A stretch of 64,000 nt of DNA from Amycolatopsis cihanbeyliensis (GTDB lineage Bacteria > Actinomycetota > Actinomycetes > Mycobacteriales > Pseudonocardiaceae). Positions 37,234 to 46,500 of the stretch are shown here, in pieces. The position numbers were made by a program, and so were the translations under genes. Where the stretch lies: assembly GCF_006715045.1 (NCBI RefSeq), contig NZ_VFML01000002.1, positions 744,001 through 808,000 on the forward strand. The letters run 5' to 3'. Numbering within the stretch: position 1 is the first letter of the stretch; every line of letters starts with the position of its first letter. Below the pieces are notes generated by a model. It did no database searches and had not been told where the DNA came from. It saw nothing but the letters and a program-made list of their open reading frames with translations.

Positions 37234-37985
37234 CCGGTGAGCTTCCGCAGCATCCCGGTGGGCAGCAGCCGGATCACCACACTCAGCGGCGCCCACGGGA
37301 GGGTCGGGACGCAGGCCTTGGGCGTCTCCCGTTCGATCGCCTGCACCAGCGCCCGGTGGCCCTGTTCCGCACCGGTCAGCAGCGGGGTCTTACGGGACCG
37401 GCCGGTCATCTCCGACTCGATGTAGCCGGGCTGCAGCACCGTCACCTTGATCGGGGTGCGCAGGGTGTCCGCCCGGATGCCGTCGGCCAGCGCGGACACC
37501 CCGGCCTTGGAGGCGGCGTAGGCGGTGACGTTGCCCGGCAACCCGCGTATCGCGCTGAACGAGGACACCACCACCAGATGCCCCGACTCCTGCTCGCGGA
37601 ATATCTCCATGGCCGCCTCACACTGGGCGAGCGCGGCCACCAGGTTGGTCTCGATGGTCTGCCGGTTCGCGTCGAAGTACCCGGTGCCGACCGGCTGCCC
37701 CTTGCCCAGTCCGGCGTTGACGATGACCCGGTCGATGGTGCCGAACTCGCCCCAGAACTCCTGGAACACGTCGAAAACCCGGCCGTGGTCGTTCACGTCC
37801 AGTTCGCGGGTCATGACCTGAATGCCCGGGTAACGTTCGCGTAGTTCGGCGGCGAGTTCGTCGAGCCGGTCGGTACGGCGGGCACACAGTGCGAGGTTGC
37901 GCCCCCGCGCGGCGAACCGCCAGGCCATGCCCTCGCCGAGGCCCGAGCTGGCCCCCGTGATCACGATGTTCTTCCGGAAGGTCAT
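37230..37985 (-). CDS. short-chain dehydrogenase/reductase, first gene of the operon
   Basis: 251 residues from ATG 37985. It has NIVITGASSGLGEGMAWRFA for NADP binding, NAGLG, VVSSFSAIRG with the catalytic Ser, and YAASK with Tyr and Lys. The C-terminal LQPGYIESEM is as in lipid-modifying SDRs. The substrate is unknown. It lies just downstream of a palindrome that overlaps the likely promoter. Confidence 0.9.
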   Translation of the reverse strand: MTFRKNIVITGASSGLGEGMAWRFAARGRNLALCARRTDRLDELAAELRERYPGIQVMTRELDVNDHGRVFDVFQEFWGEFGTIDRVIVNAGLGKGQPVGTGYFDANRQTIETNLVAALAQCEAAMEIFREQESGHLVVVSSFSAIRGLPGNVTAYAASKAGVSALADGIRADTLRTPIKVTVLQPGYIESEMTGRSRKTPLLTGAEQGHRALVQAIERETPKACVPTLPWAPLSVVIRLLPTGMLRKLTG

Positions 37986-38001
37986 GGGGTGAAGTCTCAC
38001 A

Positions 38002-38019
38002 TTACTTACCCGCAAGTAA
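38002..38019. promoter_or_regulatory. inverted repeat TTACTT-6-AAGTAA, candidate operator of the five-gene operon
   Basis: Perfect 6-bp arms lie 17-34 bases before the SDR start codon, overlapping where the core promoter should be. This AT-rich palindrome stands out in a very GC-rich region. It looks like a TetR- or GntR-type lipid-regulator site. No matching regulator gene is adjacent. Confidence 0.5.
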
Positions 38020-38023
38020 CAAG

Positions 38024-38074
38024 CCGGTGGCCCGGTGCCTGGCGAGGGGGCATCACCAGGCACCGGGCCACCGG
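38024..38074. repeat. perfect 19-bp inverted repeat (hairpin) between divergent genes
   Basis: The arms are CCGGTGGCCCGGTGCCTGG (38024-38042) and its exact complement (38056-38074), with a 13-base loop. It is as strong as a terminator, but no gene on either side ends here: the SDR starts at 37985 to the left and the HTH unit starts to the right. It may insulate the two promoters or be a dispersed palindromic element. Confidence 0.75.
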
Positions 38075-38197
38075 TTCCAGGGGCAACGTGGTCTGTAACT
38101 CCGGCTCACTCCGTTGCGTGGCTCCCATGCAAACGTGTCCGCTGCCGCGAGGCAACGATTCCCACTTACCAGTACTGCTCCATCAGGAGTAATCTCG

Positions 38198-38314
38198 ATG
38201 GCCCGGGCGGGCGGAGACGTGACCCGGAGAGCGGAACGGCATCGTTACAGCACACTGATAATGTTGTCCTTATCGTTACCAGCGAGCCAACGGGCGGGCG
38301 GGTCGGAAACATGA
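38198..38314 (+). CDS. 38-residue leader ORF coupled to the HTH gene
   Basis: ATG 38198 has AGGAG nine bases upstream. It reads MARAGGDVTRRAERHR and then a hydrophobic stretch, LIMLSLSLPASQ, and stops at TGA 38312-38314, overlapping the HTH ATG (ATGA). The good ribosome binding site and the overlap suggest translational coupling. A -10-like GATAAT lies inside it at about 38256, so an internal promoter is also possible. No function is recognised. Confidence 0.45.
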   Translation: MARAGGDVTRRAERHRYSTLIMLSLSLPASQRAGGSET

Positions 38315-39252
38315 GGTCGGGGAACAGCGAGGTCCGGGGCAGCGACGATTCGAGTGGTGAATCGTTCTCCTCCGCATTGCGTTCCGCGATTTCCGCGAGT
38401 GGGCTCAGCCTGGACCGGATTCAGGCCCGGCTCCAGCGTCGGGGGGTCCCGGTCAGCGTGACCGCGCTGAGCTACTGGCAGTCCGGCAAGCGGCAACCGG
38501 AACGGCAGAGCTCGCTGTCCGCGGTCGGTGCGTTGGAAGAGATCCTGGAGCTGCCTTCCGGGGCGTTGCTGGGCCTGCTGTCCCCGCCCCGGCCGCGCGG
38601 CACGCGCTCCAGGGGAAGGCACCGCCCACCCGAACAGACACTCACCTTCCCCCGCGAGGCACTGCAGCAGTTGCTCGCCCGGGTCGGCGCGCCCTACGCA
38701 CTGGAGGAGCAACACAAACTCAGCCTCGTCGGATTGCACGACACCTGCAAAATCGCCGCCGACGGCGGGCAACGCGCCGTCACCGCCCGCTGCGTCTTCC
38801 AGGCGAACGCCGACCGGCAGGACCGCTGGCTGCTGGTGTACAACCAGGACAACGTCGAGGCGAATCCGCCGCTGCTGCACGCGTTGCGCAACTGCACCGT
38901 CGGCCGCGCCGAGGTCGACGTCGAACATGGGCTGACGGTCGCGGAACTGCTGTTCGACCGGCCGATAAACCGCGGCGAGACGCATTTGATCGAGTACTCA
39001 CTCACCAATGAAGGACCACCCTACCCGGAATGCCAGAACACACATTACCGGGAATTCAGAAGCCCCATCCGAGAATATCTGCTCGAAATTCGTTTCGACA
39101 ACGGCTGCGTGATACGGAACTGCTGGCAGTACAAACAGGGAACCGAGGACAACAGCATGGATCGTCGGGAACTCACCATCGACGGCACGAACGGGGTGCA
39201 CGCCGTCGCGCTCGATTTCGGCCCGGGCGTGTTCGGTATCGACTGGCTGTGA
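38311..39252 (+). CDS. XRE-like HTH protein with unknown C-terminal domain
   Basis: 313 residues. About residues 20-85 hold the HTH: SALRSAISASGLSLDRIQARL, SVTALSYWQSGKRQP and ALEEILELPSGALLGLL. A basic linker follows (RGTRSRGRHRPPEQ). The C-terminal 200 residues form a beta-rich domain with HDTCKIAADGGQRAVTARCVFQA, HGLTVAELLFDRPINRGETH and TDH-like ends; I do not recognise the family. It is probably a regulator specific to this lineage. Its end is 9 bases from the convergent FadD gene. Confidence 0.75.
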   Translation: MRSGNSEVRGSDDSSGESFSSALRSAISASGLSLDRIQARLQRRGVPVSVTALSYWQSGKRQPERQSSLSAVGALEEILELPSGALLGLLSPPRPRGTRSRGRHRPPEQTLTFPREALQQLLARVGAPYALEEQHKLSLVGLHDTCKIAADGGQRAVTARCVFQANADRQDRWLLVYNQDNVEANPPLLHALRNCTVGRAEVDVEHGLTVAELLFDRPINRGETHLIEYSLTNEGPPYPECQNTHYREFRSPIREYLLEIRFDNGCVIRNCWQYKQGTEDNSMDRRELTIDGTNGVHAVALDFGPGVFGIDWL

Positions 39253-39261
39253 GGGCCGGCC

Positions 39262-40887
39262 TCACGTGAGCTTGTTCCGTAGCACCTTGCCGGTGGCGTT
39301 GCGCGGGAGTTCCTCGAGGAACTCCACCTCCCGCGGCACCTTGTACCGGGCGAGGTTGGCCTTCACGTAGTCCCGCACGGTGTCCGCGTCCAGGACGGCC
39401 CCGTCGGCGAGCACCACGAACGCCTTGAGTCGCTGGCCGAACTCCTCGTCCGCCACACCGATCACCGCGGCCTCGAGTACGTCCTCCCGCTCGACCAGCA
39501 GGTTCTCCACCTCGATCGGGAAGACGTTCTCACCACCCGAGACGATCATCTCGTCATCCCTGCCGTCGATGAACAACAGGCCGTCGGAGTCGAAGTGTCC
39601 GACATCGCCGCTGGCCAGCAGCCCGTCGATGATCTCCTTGTTCCGCCCGTCGGTGTAGCCCCCGAAGCTCAGGCCGCTGCCCACGAACACCCTGCCGACC
39701 ACCTCCGGTTCGGTGATCCGGTTGCCCGCCTCGTCGTACAGCACCACCTTGCAGCCCACCGGTGACCTGCCGACGGTGCCCGGCGCCTTGCGCCAGTCCT
39801 CCGGGGTGGCCACCGTGGCCACGGCCACCTCGGTCGAGCCGTACAGGTTGTGAACCACCTCACCGAAAACCCTGGTCGCCCGGTTGCCGAGGTCCGGGGA
39901 CAGCGCCGAGCCGGCGAGGAAGATGATGCGCAGCGCGGAGGTGTCGTACCTGGCCAGCACCTCGGGATCGAGGTCGACGATGCGCTGCAGCATGGTCGGC
40001 ACCAGCACCAGCGCCGTGCAGCGGTGCTCGGCCACCCCGCGCAGGGTCTCCTCCGGATCGAACTTGCGGCGCATGACCACGGTGGAGCCCAGCGCGAAGG
40101 ACAGGATGAACTGGGAAAGCCCGGTGCCGTGGAACAGCGGAGCGCCGAGGTAGGTGCACTCCCCCGCGCGCAGCGGGATACGGTCGAGGAACTGGGCGGA
40201 GTGCAGCGGTGAGGTCTGCGGGCGCGGCGCCCCCTTCGGCGTTCCGGTGGTGCCGCTGGTGAGCAGCACGAAGCCACCGGGCTTGGCCGGCGCGGGAACG
40301 GGGCGATCATCGGTGGAGACGATCAGCTCGTCCAGGGTCGGGACCGGGTGCTCGCCACCTTGCTCGGTCCAGGCGAGATAGCGCCCGACGTCCTCGCCGA
40401 CCGCCGCCAGCAACTCGGTGAACTCCTCGTCGTGCACCAGCGCGCGAACCTGCTCGCGGGCGGCGACGTCGGCCAGCTGCGGCTTGGCGAACCCCGTGTT
40501 CATCAGCACCAGCCGCGCGCCGAGCTTGCCCGCCGCGAGCATGGCGATCACCAGCCAGCGATGATCCCGGCACAGTGCCGCGATCACGGTCCCGGGGCCG
40601 AGGCCGCGCTGGGCCCAGGCCCTGGCCAGCGCGTTGGACCGCTGGTCGAGTTGCTTGAAGGTGATCGGCCCCAGCTCGTCGACGAGGCCGACCGCACTGG
40701 GATCCCGGCGTGCCGCGATATGCGTGGCCCCGGCGAACGGGCCGAACCTGCGGACCATGTACAGCGACCGCAGCCCCTCGTCGAGGCGGGGAAACGGGAC
40801 CAGGCCCGCCTGCCACATCACCCCGATGCTGCGGACCGTCTCCGTCACCTTCGTGGCGAGCTCGGACACGCTGGGCGCGTTCCTCAT
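39262..40887 (-). CDS. acyl-CoA synthetase (FadD-type, AMP-binding)
   Basis: 541 residues from ATG 40887, with GGAGGTG upstream. The P-loop is LLTSGTTGTPKGAPR, the A5 motif is NLYGSTEVA, A7 is LASGDVGHFDSDG, A8 is IDGRDDEMIVSGGENVFP, and the catalytic lysine is in LPRNATGKVLRN. It activates a fatty or other carboxylic acid to the CoA ester. It has the FACL form (TSGTTGTPKG) rather than the FAAL form, unlike the gene at 19294. The long N-terminus with FPRLDEGLRSLYMVRRFGP is like mycobacterial FadD2/FadD12. Confidence 0.93.
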   Translation of the reverse strand: MRNAPSVSELATKVTETVRSIGVMWQAGLVPFPRLDEGLRSLYMVRRFGPFAGATHIAARRDPSAVGLVDELGPITFKQLDQRSNALARAWAQRGLGPGTVIAALCRDHRWLVIAMLAAGKLGARLVLMNTGFAKPQLADVAAREQVRALVHDEEFTELLAAVGEDVGRYLAWTEQGGEHPVPTLDELIVSTDDRPVPAPAKPGGFVLLTSGTTGTPKGAPRPQTSPLHSAQFLDRIPLRAGECTYLGAPLFHGTGLSQFILSFALGSTVVMRRKFDPEETLRGVAEHRCTALVLVPTMLQRIVDLDPEVLARYDTSALRIIFLAGSALSPDLGNRATRVFGEVVHNLYGSTEVAVATVATPEDWRKAPGTVGRSPVGCKVVLYDEAGNRITEPEVVGRVFVGSGLSFGGYTDGRNKEIIDGLLASGDVGHFDSDGLLFIDGRDDEMIVSGGENVFPIEVENLLVEREDVLEAAVIGVADEEFGQRLKAFVVLADGAVLDADTVRDYVKANLARYKVPREVEFLEELPRNATGKVLRNKLT

Positions 40888-40940
40888 CCGGGCACCTCCG
40901 TCGCTGCGGCCGAGATGGTGTCACCTGCACCGTGACTGAC

Positions 40941-40966
40941 GTTCATACCGTACTGACGGTATGAAC
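40941..40966. promoter_or_regulatory. perfect 26-bp palindrome upstream of fadD, TetR-type operator
   Basis: The arms GTTCATACCGT (40941-40951) and ACGGTATGAAC (40956-40966) are exact complements around ACTG. It lies 54 bases upstream of the FadD start. The CATACCGT...ACGGTATG form is common for TetR repressors of lipid genes in actinobacteria. The regulator is not in this window unless the TetR at 14688 acts in trans. Confidence 0.7.
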
Positions 40967-41024
40967 GCCCGTCGACAGTATCGGACGGTCGGGGCGGTAG
41001 CCAGCCTCCCCGCCGGGACTGTCG

Positions 41025-42755
41025 GTGGCCACGCGCAGAATCGTCCCTGTGCAGATCATCGTCGTGCGGGATGCCGAAGGGGTGTACTCCGCCCGACCAC
41101 TCGGCGCGGACGCCACCGGAGCCGAGCTCTCCGGGGCGCCGACCGCCGAACTCGCCCGCTACGTCGAGCGGCAGGAGCGGACCAACCGGCCACGCTGGGT
41201 GTTCGCCTCCGTGGAGGAGGACTACCCGGTCCTGCTGGAGGCCGGCCTGCGGGTGGACCGCTGTCATGACCTGACCCTGGCCGAGGGCCTGTTGCTGGCC
41301 GGCGAGGGCGACGGCGATCAGCCACGCCGGCTCGCCGCGGCGTATGCCAGAGCCAACGGCCTGGTGCCACCGCCGGACCCGGAGCCGTCCGCCCACGAAC
41401 CGGACAGCCAACCCAGCCTGTTCGATCCGCGCGGCTCCGGGCTGCCGCCCGACGTCCGCGCGGTGGACGCGGCCGAGATCGTGTTCCACCGGCAGCGGGC
41501 CAGGGCGGAGCGGGCGGCTCAGCCGGAGCGGATGCGGTTGCTGATCGCGGCGGAGTCGGCGAGTGCGCTGGCCGCCGCCGAGATGTCCCTGCACGGGCTG
41601 CCGTGGCGCGCCGACCTGCACGACGCCCTGCTGACCGAGTTGCTCGGACCCCGAGTCCCGGTCGGCCAGCGGCCACGCAAGCTCGCCGAACTGGCGGACC
41701 GCGTGCAGGAGGCGTTCGGCGGCAGGCCGGTGAACCCGGACCATCCGGGCAGCGTGGTGCGCGCCTTCGCGCATGCCGGTATCGAGGTTCCCTCGACGCG
41801 GGCGCACGTGCTGCGGAAGGTGGACCATCCCGCGGTCGCCCCGCTGCTGGAGTACAAGGAGCTGGCCAGGCTGCATTCCGCGCACGGCTGGAACTGGCTG
41901 GCCGGGTGGGTGCGCGAGGACCGGTTCCGCCCGGTCTACGTCGTCGGCGGCGTGGTGTCCGGGCGCTGGGCCAGCCGGGGTGGGGCCGCGCTGCAGATTC
42001 CCCGGACCCTGCGGGTGTGTGTACGCGCCGACCCGGGGTGGCGGCTGGTGGTCGCGGACGCCGCGCAACTGGAGCCGCGGGTGCTGGCGGCGTTGTCCGG
42101 CGACCAGAAGCTGGCCGAGGTGTCCGGATCGGTGGATCTCTACGACCGGCTCGCCGAGGCGATGTTCGCGGGCGTCCGCAGGCCGGCTGGCGAGGAGCGG
42201 GACGACCGGTCCCGGGCGAAGATCGCCATGCTCTCCGCCATGTACGGCGGCACCGCGGGCGAGGCCGCCGCGCTACTCGGCTTGCTGCGCCAACGCTTCC
42301 CGGATGCTGTGTCCTATGTGGAACACGCGGCGGCCGCCGGCGAGCGGGGCGAGCGGGTCCGTTCCCGGCTCGGCCGGACCTCGCCCGAGCCCTCGGCGGC
42401 CTGGCGCGCGCTGACCGGCGGTGCCGGCGAGGACGCGGCCGCCGAGGGCAAGGCTCGCAGGGCCGCCAAGGACTGGGGCCGGTTCACCCGCAACTTCGTG
42501 GTACAGGCCACCGCGGCGGACTGGACGGCCGTGCTGCTCGCCACCCTGCGGCGGCGCCTGCCCGAGCCGGCGCACCTGGTGTTCTTCCAGCACGACGAAG
42601 TACTGGTGCATGCGCCTGCCGAGTTGGCCGACGCGGTGATCGCCCGCCTCGACGACGCGGTGCGGGAGACCACCGCGCTGGTGTTCGGGCCGTCCTGCCC
42701 GGTCCGGTTCCCGATGCCCGCGGTGGCCGTGGAGTCCTACGCCGACGCGAAGTGA
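41025..42755 (+). CDS. family-A DNA polymerase-like protein (actinobacterial exonuclease/polymerase type)
   Basis: 576 residues from GTG 41025; GTG 41049 is an alternative. The second half has the family-A palm and fingers motifs: VVADAAQLEPRVLAALSGD (motif A), RSRAKIAMLSAMYGG (motif B) and FFQHDEVLVHAP (motif C with HDE). The N-terminal half aligns with the position of a 3'-5' exonuclease fold but lacks the full set of DEDD acids as far as I can see. It is much shorter than PolA and probably has a repair role. Confidence 0.88.
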   Translation: MATRRIVPVQIIVVRDAEGVYSARPLGADATGAELSGAPTAELARYVERQERTNRPRWVFASVEEDYPVLLEAGLRVDRCHDLTLAEGLLLAGEGDGDQPRRLAAAYARANGLVPPPDPEPSAHEPDSQPSLFDPRGSGLPPDVRAVDAAEIVFHRQRARAERAAQPERMRLLIAAESASALAAAEMSLHGLPWRADLHDALLTELLGPRVPVGQRPRKLAELADRVQEAFGGRPVNPDHPGSVVRAFAHAGIEVPSTRAHVLRKVDHPAVAPLLEYKELARLHSAHGWNWLAGWVREDRFRPVYVVGGVVSGRWASRGGAALQIPRTLRVCVRADPGWRLVVADAAQLEPRVLAALSGDQKLAEVSGSVDLYDRLAEAMFAGVRRPAGEERDDRSRAKIAMLSAMYGGTAGEAAALLGLLRQRFPDAVSYVEHAAAAGERGERVRSRLGRTSPEPSAAWRALTGGAGEDAAAEGKARRAAKDWGRFTRNFVVQATAADWTAVLLATLRRRLPEPAHLVFFQHDEVLVHAPAELADAVIARLDDAVRETTALVFGPSCPVRFPMPAVAVESYADAK

Positions 42756-42830
42756 TGGGTCGGTAACACTGCGGCCGGTCCGCCGATAAGCAAGGCAACC
42801 ACATCGACGCATCGGTCCGGGGAGCCCACG

Positions 42831-43418
42831 ATGTCGCGATCCACGGTCTTTCTCGCCACCTGCTTCGCCGTGAGCTTCGCGTTGACCGCGTGCGAATCCG
42901 GGGGCGAAGCGCGGGACGCCCAACAAACCAGGAACACGACCGCGCCCGCCGCCTCCGCGACGACAACCGGCCCGGGTTCCAGCCCCGCCGAATGGGTGAA
43001 CGGGTTCTGCGGGGCCGTCAACGGATTCGTCGCCAGGCAGGACGAGATGCCCGATCCGACCGGAGGCAACACGATCGGGGAGCACCAGCGCCAGACCGGC
43101 GAGTTGCTCGACCACTTCGTCACGACGCTGGACGAGGCCATCGCCGCGCTCGACGCGCTCGACCAGCCACCCGACTCCACCGCCGAGACCGCGGCGCGGA
43201 CCACGCGGGACAACTACGCCGCCGCGCGGGAGACGGCCGCGACGGCCAAGGAGGAGCTGGAAGCCGCCGCTCCCGACGACGTCGAAGCGCAGAACCGCGC
43301 GGCGGACGGCGTCATCGAATCGCAGGAACAGGCGCACAGGTCCATCGACCCGGTCGGGGTGTTGACCGGATCGCCCGAGCTGATCAAGGCCGCGGCGGAC
43401 GCCCCGAACTGCAAGTAG
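42831..43418 (+). CDS. predicted lipoprotein, helical
   Basis: 195 residues. The signal sequence SRSTVFLATCFAVSFALTAC ends in the lipobox LTAC, with the lipid-bearing Cys at residue 21. A low-complexity Thr/Ala/Ser linker follows, then a helical, acidic domain (about 60-190) with two further Cys (FCG and the terminal NCK) that could pair. It is probably anchored on the outer face of the membrane. No family is recognised. Confidence 0.85.
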   Translation: MSRSTVFLATCFAVSFALTACESGGEARDAQQTRNTTAPAASATTTGPGSSPAEWVNGFCGAVNGFVARQDEMPDPTGGNTIGEHQRQTGELLDHFVTTLDEAIAALDALDQPPDSTAETAARTTRDNYAAARETAATAKEELEAAAPDDVEAQNRAADGVIESQEQAHRSIDPVGVLTGSPELIKAAADAPNCK

Positions 43419-43467
43419 GTTCCCCCTCGACGGTCCACAGCCAAGCCGGTGTCGAAACGTACGGGAA

Positions 43468-43551
43468 CGGCAAACTCGCACGCATGAGCGGCAAACTCGT
43501 GCGCGCGAGCGGCAAACACGCGCGCGTGGACGGCAAACACGACTCAGCTTG
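43468..43551 (+). repeat. 21-bp tandem repeat array, four units
   Basis: Units start at 43468, 43489, 43510 and 43531. All begin CGGCAAAC(T/A)CG; the middles vary and the ends are ATGAG, GCGAG and GTGGA. Unit four overlaps the last codons and stop of the HrpA gene, which is on the other strand. It is the same family as the arrays at 29625 and 60394. Confidence 0.88.
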
Positions 43552-46500
43552 CGTCGTCGTCCATGGCGCGCAGGATGCGCTTCACCGAGACCGGATACGC
43601 GGTGCGCAGCGTCTGCGCGAAGAAGCTGACCCGTAGTTCCTCGATCATCCAGGGGATCTCGGCGAGTGCCGGGCTCGGGGGCGTCTGCGGTGGCAGCTCG
43701 TCCAGCACCGCCTGGTACTCGCGGCGCAGCCATTCGATCTCACGCACCCGCTCCAGGTCGCGGGCGGGATCGCCGGGCAGCTTGTCCAGCCTGCGTTCCA
43801 TCGCCCGCAGGTAGCGAACCAGGTCCGGGAGCCGGTGATACCCGGCCGCGGTGACGAAACCCGGGTGCACCAGGCCCGCGAACTGCGCGCGCAGGTCGGC
43901 GACCGACTCCGCGAGCGCGGGCCTCTTCGTATCGGCAAGTAACACCTCGACCTCGTGTGCGGCGTGCAGCACGCGTTCCACCTCGCGCAGTACCTCGAGC
44001 ACGGTCGGGTTCAGCCCGGCGCGTACCTTCTCCAGCAGGGGTTCGAACCCGGCATCCGACCACACCGGCCCGCCCGCGTCGGCCATCAGCTTGTCCACCG
44101 CGCAGTCGACGCAGTCCTCGAGCAGCGGCGCCACCCCGCCGTGCGGGTTGCGGCTGAGCACCAGCTTGGCCTGGTTGTTCAGGTTGCGGTTGATGAACTT
44201 CATCGGCGAGGGCAGGTTCAGCCGCAGCATCCGCCGGGTGCCGGCCCACATCCGCTGCCGTTGCAGCCCCGGGGTGTCCAGCATCCGCACGGCGACGCTG
44301 TCCCCCTCGTCCACCAGCGCAGGGTAGGCCTTCACCTCGTGCCCGCGCCGACTGCCCCGGAAGACCTGCGGCAGTTCGCCGAAGGCAGGGGTGCGCAGCC
44401 CGGAACGCTCGATACTGTCCGCGGCGGCGGAGATGGTCGCCCTGACCTCGCCGCGCAACCGCTGCCGCAGCTCCTCGAGGTCCTTGCCCTCGCCAAGGCT
44501 GTTGTCCTTCTCGTCCACCACCCGGAAGGTGATCCGCAGGTGGTCCGGCACGGACTCGGGCTGCCAGGCGTCCTGCGGCACGACCACCCCGCGCAGCCGC
44601 TCCAGCTCGGCGCCGAGCGCGTCCACCAGTGGCCCGTCCGCGGGGGTGATCCGCTGCAGCACCTGCCGGGCGTGATCCGGCGCGGGCACGAAGTTGCGGC
44701 GCAGTTGCTTGGGCAGGGACTTGATCAGCGCGGTGACCAGTTCCTCGCGCAGCCCGGGAACCTGCCAGTCGAACCCCTCCCGACCGACCTGGTTCAGCAC
44801 CGCCAGCGGCAGGTGCACGGTCACGCCGTCGGCGTCGGTACCTGGCTCGAACTGGTAGGTGAGCGGGAACTCCAGTGCGCCCTGTTTCCAGGTGTCCGGG
44901 TAGTCGGCCTCGCTCACCCCGCCCGCCGTGGCGTTGATCAGCATGGACTTCTCGAAGGTGAGCAGGTCCGGTTGCTCGCGGCGGGTCTTCTTCCACCAGC
45001 TGTCGAAATGCCGTGCCGACACCACCTCGGCGGGGATGCGCTGGTCGTAGAACTCGAACAGGGTCTCGTCGTCGACCAGGATGTCGTGCCGGCGTGCCCG
45101 GTGCTCCAGGTCGGAGACCTCGTCCAGCAAGGCGCGGTTGTCGCGGAAGAAGCGGTGGTCGGTCTGCCAGTCCCCCTCCACCAGCGCGTGCCGGATGAAC
45201 AGCTCACGGGACAGCTCGGGATCGATCTTCCCGTAGCTCACCTTCCGCCCGGTCACCAGCGGAACCCCGTACAGGGTCACCCGCTCGTTGGCCATCACCG
45301 CGCCGCGCTTGCGTTCCCAGTGCGGCTCCGAGTAGGTGCGCTTGACCACGTGGCCGGCGAGCGGTTCCACCCACTCGGGCTCGATCCGGGCCACCACCCG
45401 AGCCCACAGCCGCGAGGTCTCCACCAGCTCGGCCGCCATCACCCAGCGCGGCTGCTTCTTGAACAGCCCGGAACCGGGGAACACCGCGAACCGGGTGCCC
45501 CGCGCGCCGAGGTAGTCCCCCTTGGCCGGGTCCTTGAGCCCGATATGCGAGAGCATCCCCGCGATCAGCGCGGTGTGCACCTGCTGGAAACTCGCGGCCG
45601 AGTTGTTCGGGGTGACACCCAGTGGCTTGGCCAGCCTGGTCAGCTGGCCGTAGATGTCCTGCCACTCGCGGACCCGCAGGTAGTTCAGGTACTCGGCGCG
45701 GCACAGCTTGCGGAACTGATTGCCGGACAAGGCTTTCTGCTGCTCGGTCAGGTACTCCCACAGGTTCAGGTAAGCCTGGAAATCGGAGTTCTTGTCGGTG
45801 AACCGGGCATGCTTCTGGTCGGCGGCCTGCTGCTTCTCCGCGGGCCGCTCCCGCGGGTCCTGAATGGACAACGCGGCGACGATGATCATGGCCTCGCGCA
45901 CGCAGCCGTCCTCGGCGGCCTGCAACACCATCCGGCCGAGCCGCGGGTCCACCGGAAGCTGCGCCAGTTGCCTGCCGGTCCTGGTCAGCTTCTGGCGCGC
46001 CTCGGCGCCGGGGTCGAACGCGCCCAACTCCTGCAGCAGGTTGACCCCGTCGGTGATCTGCCTGCGATCCGGCGGTTCCACGAACGGGAACGCGCCGATA
46101 TCCCCCAGTCCCAGCGAGGTCATCTGCAGGATGACCGAGGCGAGGTTGGTGCGCAGGATCTCCGGATCGGTGAACTCCGGCCGGGACGCGAAGTCGTCCT
46201 CGGAGTACAACCGCACGCAGATACCGTCCGAGGTCCGGCCGCAGCGGCCCTTGCGCTGGTTGGCCGAGGCCTGGGACACCGGTTCGATCGGCAGGCGCTG
46301 CACCTTGGTGCGGTGACTGTACCGGGAGATCCGCGCCGTGCCGGGATCGATCACGTACTTGATCCCCGGCACGGTCAGCGAGGTCTCCGCGACGTTCGTG
46401 GCCAGCACGATCCGGCGCCCGGTGTGCGACTGGAACACCCGGTGCTGCTCGGCCGAGGACAGCCGCGCGTACAGCGGGAGCACCTCGGTGCTCGGCAGGT

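Noticed and set aside
43468..43551. CRISPR-like array
   Set aside because: Units are directly adjacent with no unique spacers, only three or four copies, and no cas genes.
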